A DNA stretch of 64,000 nt from Alistipes shahii WAL 8301. Its GTDB lineage: Bacteria; Bacteroidota; Bacteroidia; Bacteroidales; Rikenellaceae. The DNA lies in assembly GCF_025145845.1 (NCBI RefSeq), contig NZ_CP102253.1:930001-994000 (forward strand), read 5' to 3'. The notes under the pieces are model-generated. The model did no database searches. It had not been told where the DNA came from and saw only the letters and a program-made list of their open reading frames with translations. The translations under genes and the position numbers were made by a program. Each line of letters starts with the position of its first letter. Position 1 is the stretch's first letter. This document shows, one piece after another, positions 58,881-64,000 of this stretch.

Positions 58881-60926
58881 ATGTACAAACTGATTCGCAC
58901 CCTCCTGCCGGTCCTTGCCGCAATGATCGCCACGACCGTCTCGGCGCAGAGCGTCAGCTGGAAAAGCTCGGTGCAGCACCTCGACGGCCAGACCTACCGG
59001 ATCGTGCTGGAAGCATCCATTCCGGCTCCCTGGCACATGTACGACATGGGACCCTACGAGGGCGGGCCCAACGCCACGACGATCACCTTCACCCCGGGCG
59101 AAGGCGCCGTCCTCGAAGGAGGCGTCGAGCAGCTGACCCGTCCCGAACGCCACTACGACAAAACGTTCGGAATGGAGATCGGAACCTTCGCCCGAAAGGC
59201 GCAGTTCGCCCAGAGCGTGAAACTCACGGCCCCGCAGGCGACCGTCAAAGCGGAACTCGCATGGATGATCTGCAACGATACGAGCTGCCTGCCGCCCGAC
59301 GACACGGAACTGACGATCACCCTGCCCGCAGGTGCGACGCCCGCCGTGCAGCCCGCGGAAACTCCGGCCAAGGAGAGCGCCGCGGCATCGGAAACCGTCC
59401 CTGCGGCCGAAATCGCTCCCGCACAGAAGGACGCCGCAGGCGGCGGCTCGCTGTGGGGGCTGATCATCGAAGCCATTCTGTGGGGCTTCGCCGCCCTCCT
59501 GACCCCCTGCGTCTTCCCGATGGTCCCGATGACCGTCTCGTTCTTTATGAAAGGCTCCGGAAGCCCCGCGCTGGGCCGCATCCGCGCCGGCATGTACGGG
59601 TTCTTCATCGTGGCCCTCTACACGCTGCCCATCGCGGCGATCATCCTGATCACCCGCCTGGTGGGCGGCGACGCCGTGACGGCCGACATCTTCAACTGGC
59701 TGGCCACGCACTGGCTCCCGAACATCCTCTTCTTCCTGGTGTTCATGGTCTTCGCCGCATCGTTCTTCGGCGCGTTCGAGATCACGATGCCCTCGTGGAT
59801 GGTCAATAAAACCGACTCCAAAGCCGACTCCAAAGGCCTTGCCGGCATCTTCTTCATGGCCCTGACGCTCGTGCTGGTGTCGTTCTCGTGCACCGGACCC
59901 ATCGTCGGCTCGGTGCTGATCAAATCCACCGCCGGAGAGTTCTGGAGTCCGATCGTGACGATGCTGGCCTTCTCCGTCGCCTTCGCGCTGCCGTTCACCC
60001 TCTTCGCCTTCTTCCCCTCGATGCTCAAGAAGCTGCCCAAGAGCGGCGGATGGCTCAATTCGGTGAAAGTCGTGCTGGGATTCATCGAAGTCGCGCTGGG
60101 CATGAAGTTCCTCTCGGTGGCCGACCAGACCTACCACTGGGGACTGCTCGACCGGGAGATCTACCTCGCCGTGTGGATCGTGACCTTCTCGCTGCTGGGT
60201 CTCTACCTGCTGGGCAAAATCAAGTTCGCCCACGACAGCGACATGCCCTACCTCGGCGTAGGACGCCTGGCGCTGGCCATCGTCACCTTCTCGTTCGTCG
60301 TCTACCTCGTCCCCGGCATGTGGGGCGCCCCGCTCAAAGGTCTTTCGGGCTACCTGCCGCCCCTGCACACGCAGGACTTCGTCATCGGACAACAGGACGG
60401 CTCCGGACCGGCCCCGGCAGGCGGCGAGGCGCGCATGCTGCTGACCGTCGACGGACAGAAACCCAAACACAGCGACTTCCTCCACCTGCCGCACAACCTC
60501 GAAGGATTCTTCGATCTCAAGGAGGCCGAGGCATACGCCGCCAAGGTCGGCAAGCCGCTCTTCATCGACTTCACGGGCCACGGATGCGTCAACTGCCGCG
60601 AAATGGAGGCCCGCGTATGGTCCGACCCGCAGGTGCTGGACATCCTGCGCAACGACTACGTGATCGTGGCGCTCTACTCCGACGACAAGAAAGTGCTTCC
60701 CGAGAGCGAATGGGTGACCACCGATGCGGGCAAGGTGCTCAAGAGCCTCGGCAAAATCAACTCCTACTACGCGCTGAAGACCTTCGGGGTCAACGCCCAG
60801 CCCTACTACGTGTTGCAGGGGCGCGGCGGGAAGGAGTTGGTTCCGCCCCGCGGCTACGACCTCGACGTGCAGGGATTCGTCGATTTCCTCCGCAGCGGCG
60901 TCGAAGCCTACGACAGGCAGAAATAG
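58881..60926 (+). CDS. dsbD: Thiol:disulfide interchange protein DsbD
   Basis: This 681-residue inner-membrane protein carries electrons from cytoplasmic thioredoxin to the periplasm. After a signal peptide (about 1-22) the N-terminal domain holds CNDTSC (about 131-136). The central domain (about 190-500) has eight or nine membrane segments with the paired cysteines in LTPCVFPMVP and SFSCTGPIVG. The C-terminal thioredoxin domain (about 545-675) has FTGHGCVNCREME. All three cysteine pairs are present. Confidence 0.95.
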   Translation: MYKLIRTLLPVLAAMIATTVSAQSVSWKSSVQHLDGQTYRIVLEASIPAPWHMYDMGPYEGGPNATTITFTPGEGAVLEGGVEQLTRPERHYDKTFGMEIGTFARKAQFAQSVKLTAPQATVKAELAWMICNDTSCLPPDDTELTITLPAGATPAVQPAETPAKESAAASETVPAAEIAPAQKDAAGGGSLWGLIIEAILWGFAALLTPCVFPMVPMTVSFFMKGSGSPALGRIRAGMYGFFIVALYTLPIAAIILITRLVGGDAVTADIFNWLATHWLPNILFFLVFMVFAASFFGAFEITMPSWMVNKTDSKADSKGLAGIFFMALTLVLVSFSCTGPIVGSVLIKSTAGEFWSPIVTMLAFSVAFALPFTLFAFFPSMLKKLPKSGGWLNSVKVVLGFIEVALGMKFLSVADQTYHWGLLDREIYLAVWIVTFSLLGLYLLGKIKFAHDSDMPYLGVGRLALAIVTFSFVVYLVPGMWGAPLKGLSGYLPPLHTQDFVIGQQDGSGPAPAGGEARMLLTVDGQKPKHSDFLHLPHNLEGFFDLKEAEAYAAKVGKPLFIDFTGHGCVNCREMEARVWSDPQVLDILRNDYVIVALYSDDKKVLPESEWVTTDAGKVLKSLGKINSYYALKTFGVNAQPYYVLQGRGGKELVPPRGYDLDVQGFVDFLRSGVEAYDRQK

Positions 60927-60940
60927 GGATTCCCGCCCCG

Positions 60941-60976
60941 AAAAAAGCCTGCGGCCGAAACGGCCGCAGGCTTTTT
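60941..60976. terminator. Terminator between dsbD and the cysteine synthase gene
   Basis: A 16-bp stem (AAAAAGCCTGCGGCCG with CGGCCGCAGGCTTTTT) and a three-base loop; works for both convergent genes. Confidence 0.9.
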
Positions 60977-60995
60977 CAGCATTCCGGACGGAGGA

Positions 60996-61901
60996 TCAGT
61001 CCGAGAACTCGTCGAACATCGTCGTGCTCAAGTACTTCTCGGCCCGGTCGGGGAAAACCACGACGATATTGCCCCGCTCGATCTTCTGCGCCGTACGCAC
61101 CGCAGCCAGCATCGCCGCGCCGCTCGACATGCCGGCGAAGATCGCCTCCCTGCGGATGATTTCCCGGGCCATGGAGATCGCCTCCTCGCTCTCGATCATC
61201 TCCTGCACGTCGATCTGCGACGGATCGTAGATGTCGGGCACGATGGCCTCCTCCATGTTCTTGAGCCCCTGAATGTAGTGGCCGCGGATCGGCTGTGCGC
61301 AGACGACCTTGATGTCGGGCTTCATCACCTTGAGGAAACGCGAAAGACCCATCAGCGTCCCCGAAGTCCCGATGGCGCAGACGAGGTAGTCGATGTTGCC
61401 GCCGGTCTGCTGCCAGATCTCCAGCGCCGTCGACTGGTAGTGGGCCAGGTAGTTGCTGGCGTTGGCGAACTGGTCGGGCATGAAATACCTGCCGGGAGCG
61501 TCGGCGACCTTTTTCCGCGCCAGGCGGATCGCCCCGTCGGTCCCCTCCTCGGCGGGTGTCAGAATCACCTTCGCACCGTAGGAGCGGATGATCTTCCGCC
61601 GTTCGATCGACACCGCTTCGCTCATCACGATCTCCACGGGATAGCCCTTGACGATCCCCACGATGGCCAGCCCGATGCCCGTGTTGCCCGATGTGGGTTC
61701 GATGATCGTCTTGCCGGGCGTCAGCCGTCCGTCCCGCTCGGCGGCCTCGATCATCCGCAGCGCAATGCGGTCCTTGATGCTTCCCGTAGGATTGAAGCCT
61801 TCGAGTTTGGCGAATATTTTCACGTTCGGATTGGGGCACAGCCGGTTGATCCGCACCATCGGGGTCGTGCCGATGGTCCCCAGAATATTCTTTTTAACCA
61901 T
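60996..61901 (-). CDS. cysK: Cysteine synthase (O-acetylserine sulfhydrylase)
   Basis: This 301-residue PLP enzyme makes cysteine from O-acetylserine and sulfide. The PLP lysine is in NPTGSIKDRIALRM (about 37-50). The substrate-binding EPTSGNTGIGLA lies at about 68-79 and the phosphate-binding IGTSGTLMG at about 176-184. The length and the EGFNPTGSIKDR motif do not fully separate CysK from CysM; CysK is the more likely name. Confidence 0.92.
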   Translation of the reverse strand: MVKKNILGTIGTTPMVRINRLCPNPNVKIFAKLEGFNPTGSIKDRIALRMIEAAERDGRLTPGKTIIEPTSGNTGIGLAIVGIVKGYPVEIVMSEAVSIERRKIIRSYGAKVILTPAEEGTDGAIRLARKKVADAPGRYFMPDQFANASNYLAHYQSTALEIWQQTGGNIDYLVCAIGTSGTLMGLSRFLKVMKPDIKVVCAQPIRGHYIQGLKNMEEAIVPDIYDPSQIDVQEMIESEEAISMAREIIRREAIFAGMSSGAAMLAAVRTAQKIERGNIVVVFPDRAEKYLSTTMFDEFSD

Positions 61902-61953
61902 AAATCACCGCTCATTAAACCGCGTAAAGATAATCATTTTCCGGAAAAAAGAT

Positions 61954-61961
61954 TAATTTTG
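61954..61961 (+). promoter_or_regulatory. -7 box TAATTTTG upstream of the sulfatase gene
   Basis: It matches TAnnTTTG and lies 84 bp before the ATG at 62046. Confidence 0.45.
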
Positions 61962-62045
61962 TGAAATGTCACGTCCGTCTCGTGAAGACAAACGGGTCCC
62001 GGCCTCACGAAACGGCATCCCCGGACAAGGACCCACCCTACCCGA

Positions 62046-63497
62046 ATGAACCCATCGAGATTCAGGCCGGCCGCCGGCATGGCGCTGCTGACCTTCGCCG
62101 GAATTCCTGCGGCACAGCACGCCGACGCACACCCGAAACGCCCCGGACAACAGCCGCCGAACATCGTGCTCATCCACCTCGACGACATGGGCTACGGCGA
62201 CCTGACCGCAACGGGGGCCACCGGATACCGGACGCCCAACATCGACCGGCTCTGCGCCGAAGGCATGCGCTTCACCAATTATTACAGCGCCCAGGCTGTC
62301 AGCAGCGCTTCGCGCGCCGGGCTTCTGACGGGATGCTACCCCAACCGCATCGGATTCGCCGGGGCGCTCGGTCCGAAATCGAAAACAGGACTCAACCCCG
62401 ACGAGGAGACCATGGCCGAAAACCTGAAGAAAGCCGGCTACGCAACCGCCATCGTCGGCAAATGGCACGTGGGATGCCGCCCGGGGCTTATGCCCCTCGA
62501 CCACGGTTTCGACGAATACTTCGGGCTGCCCTACTCCAACGACATGTGGCCCCACCATCCGCAGACGTCGTCCTATCCGCCGCTGCCGCTGTACGAAGGG
62601 CGCAAGGTCGTCAACCCGTCGGTCTCGGCCGCGGACCAGGCGCAGCTCACCACCCGGTACACGGAACATGCCGTCGATTTCATCACACGCAGGTCCGAAG
62701 GCCCGTTCTTCCTCTACCTGGCCCACTCCATGCCGCACGTGCCGCTCTTCGTCTCGGACAAGTTCAAGGGCAAAAGCGAGCAGGGACTGTACGGCGACGT
62801 GATGATGGAGATCGACTGGAGCGTGGGCGAAGTGCTCAAGGCGCTGGAAAAGAGCGGCGCGGCCTCCAATACGATCGTCGTGCTCACTTCGGACAACGGG
62901 CCGTGGATCAACTACGGCGACCACGCCGGCTCGACGGGCGGTCTTCGCGAAGGCAAGGGAACCACCTTCGAAGGCGGGCAGCGCGTGCCGTGCATCGTGT
63001 GATGGCCGGGGACGACACCCGCCGGAACGATCTGCAACCAGCTGGCCTCGTCCATCGACCTGCTGCCGACCTTCGCGGAGATCGCGGGCACGCCGCTCCC
63101 GGCGAAGCAAATCGACGGCGTAAGCATCCGCAGCCTGTTCGAGGGCGTGCCGGACGCCGCGCCACGCACGTCGTTCCTGTTCTACTACCGGAAAAACAGC
63201 CTGGAAGCCGTGCGCGACGGACACTACAAACTCGTGTTCGCCCATCCGGGCCGCAGTTACGAAGCATTCCCGCCCGGCAACGGCGGACGCCCGGGCAAGG
63301 TGGCCGAAGGGCACGAATTCCCGCTGGCGCTCTACGACATGCGCCGCGACCCCGGCGAACGCTACGACGTTCAGAACCAGCATCCCGAAGTGGTCGAGGA
63401 GCTGATGCGGATCGCCGATGCGGCGCGCGAGGACCTGGGCGACGACCTGCGGGGAATGCCCGGCAGGAACAGGCGTCCGGCAGGCAGGGCCGAATAA
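62046..63497 (+). pseudogene. Sulfatase gene interrupted by an in-frame TGA
   Basis: The 484-codon frame encodes a family S1 sulfatase with a signal peptide (about 1-28), metal-binding NIVLIHLDDMGYGDL (about 39-53), the formylglycine signature SSASRAGLLTG (about 82-92, Ser type), VGKWHVG and SDNGPW. A TGA at 63000-63002 (codon 319, after VPCIV) interrupts it. The same frame continues WPGTTPAG and the typical C-terminal part SSIDLLPTFAEIAG with RDPGERYD. Homologues usually read VPxIVRWPG, so CGA to TGA is the likely change. A second product could start only without the active site. Read-through or sequencing error are alternatives. Confidence 0.85.
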
Positions 63498-63505
63498 ACG
63501 ACGAA

Positions 63506-63529
63506 GGGCAGGTCCGTCCGGACCTGCCC
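63506..63529. terminator. Hairpin after the sulfatase gene
   Basis: A perfect 11-bp stem, GGGCAGGTCCG/CGGACCTGCCC, with a two-base gap; the T run is weak. Confidence 0.65.
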
Positions 63530-63555
63530 CTTGCCTTTGCGGCACGGGAAACGGA

Positions 63556-63720
63556 CTATTTACGCTCCTTCCCGGTTTCGGCGAAAGCCGATTTCACTTC
63601 ATGCTCTTTCTGCTGACGGGCTTTGGGCGTCGGAGCCTTGCCCTCTTTAACCAAACGATTGATGTTACGCTCGAAATTCTGCTCGCAAGGTTCGCAGGCG
63701 GTGTCTTTGTTCTCTTTCAT
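63556..63720 (-). CDS. Small charged protein with a CxxC motif
   Basis: This 54-residue protein starts at the ATG at 63720 (MKENKDTACEPCEQNFERNI) and ends in a Lys/Glu-rich tail. The CEPC motif near residues 9-12 could bind metal. The open frame continues upstream through a tRNA fragment, which is not expected of a real gene, so the internal ATG is taken. I do not recognise a family. Confidence 0.6.
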   Translation of the reverse strand: MKENKDTACEPCEQNFERNINRLVKEGKAPTPKARQQKEHEVKSAFAETGKERK

Positions 63721-63802
63721 GGCTTTGGAAATTTTATGGTATCGACTCCTGCTGCAAATAGCGCGCCGTTTGCCCGACCATCCATTCCGGCAAACAAAAA
63801 AA

Positions 63803-63826
63803 CGGACAACTCCGTAGAATTGTCCG
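63803..63826 (-). terminator. tRNA-type terminator hairpin
   Basis: The 7-bp stem CGGACAA/TTGTCCG, read leftward, ends in TTTTTTT. It lies 3 bp downstream of the tRNA 3' fragment and would have ended that tRNA gene. Confidence 0.7.
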
Positions 63827-63829
63827 CTT

Positions 63830-63858
63830 TGGTAGCGGGAGGAGGACTCGAACCTCCG
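63830..63858 (-). pseudogene. 3' fragment of a tRNA gene, probable attachment site
   Basis: On the minus strand the sequence gives a complete T-arm (GGAGG-TTCGAGT-CCTCC), the acceptor 3' strand TCCCGCT, discriminator A and encoded CCA. The sequence further upstream (63859 onward) does not form the D-arm, anticodon arm or 5' acceptor strand AGCGGGA. By analogy with the tRNA-Leu island this is the copy left behind when an element inserted, the intact tRNA lying beyond the window. The tRNA identity cannot be told. Confidence 0.75.
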
Positions 63859-64000
63859 ATAATTAGAATTGTATTTCAATAAGTTACACTCGTTATTTCG
63901 CAAAAAAGTATTCCAACCGGCATCCTTTAATTCAATATTTGAACAGGTTACCCCCACCATTTCAGCAGGTATCCGAAGAATACCTTGTAGAATAGCCGTA
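63859..64000. other. Probable start of another tRNA-targeting element
   Basis: These 142 bases are A+T-rich and contain no complete gene. An open minus-strand frame enters from the right edge (ILRIPAEMVGV, then CSNIELKDAGW) and runs into the tRNA fragment. It may be the last codons of an element gene, but nothing recognisable is seen. Confidence 0.35.

Noticed and set aside
57912..60581. An 889-residue open frame on the minus strand opposite dsbD
   Set aside because: Only the last 299 codons (from 58811) form a recognisable glycosyltransferase. The upstream part is Asp/Glu/Gly/Arg-rich sequence typical of the opposite strand of a high-G+C gene.
63000..63002. TGA in the sulfatase gene as a selenocysteine codon or recoded TGA
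   Set aside because: The position corresponds to a non-catalytic Arg in homologues, no selenocysteine insertion element is apparent, and TGA is used as a normal stop elsewhere in the window.
63721..63960. N-terminal extension of the small gene at 63556 through the tRNA fragment
   Set aside because: A real gene is unlikely to read through a tRNA remnant and a terminator; the internal ATG at 63720 gives a sensible small protein.

Overview
This window comes from a high-G+C member of the Bacteroidales, most likely Alistipes or a close Rikenellaceae relative. This is inferred from SusC/SusD pairs, fimbrillin-type lipoproteins, a Bacteroides-type fumarate reductase operon, CTnDOT-like integrases and many promoters with the Bacteroidota -7 box TAnnTTTG, sometimes with TTTG 19-20 bp upstream. 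No rRNA and no CRISPR array were seen.

Layout. (1) Positions 1 to about 6.2 kb are the end of an integrative conjugative element: truncated topB, a DUF4099/DUF3945 protein, four small helix-turn-helix proteins, a RhuM-like protein and a CTnDOT-type integrase. (2) About 6.2-20.2 kb is chromosome: a polyprenol-sugar glycosylation group, a split ThrE exporter, then a six-gene leftward operon encoding a Rrf2-like regulator, an OmpA protein, two fimbrillin-type lipoproteins (one fused to a PI-PLC domain) and two related 45-46-residue peptides. Upstream of the operon lie a 291-bp segment bounded by inverted repeats and a tyrosine recombinase gene. The segment carries a consensus promoter that points away from the operon, so this looks like a promoter-inversion switch captured OFF. 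A decayed IS follows. (3) 20,241-41,480 is a 21-kb mobilizable island inserted in the 3' end of a tRNA-Leu(CAA) gene, bounded by a 13-bp direct repeat. It carries an integrase, a hipBST-like toxin-antitoxin set, VapE-like and primase-like proteins, mobilization genes, two unusual thioredoxin-like lipoproteins and a SusC/SusD operon with an S8 and an S9 peptidase. (4) 41.5-63.8 kb is chromosome with uvrC, an outer-membrane protein pair, a patatin/DUF169/folate group, the fumarate reductase operon, a PspC/PadR/GIN cluster, pfkA, a PfkB-family kinase, a glycosyltransferase, dsbD, cysteine synthase and a broken sulfatase gene. (5) At 63,830 a bare tRNA 3' fragment suggests that another tRNA-targeting island starts at the right edge.

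The most interesting system is the invertible promoter with its surface lipoprotein operon. Second is the tRNA-Leu island, whose protease gene carries a C9 tract in its fifth decade of codons and whose right end supplies a replacement terminator for the tRNA. Several genes have single-base frameshifts or in-frame TGA codons. These could be real decay, phase variation or assembly error, and are marked as such.
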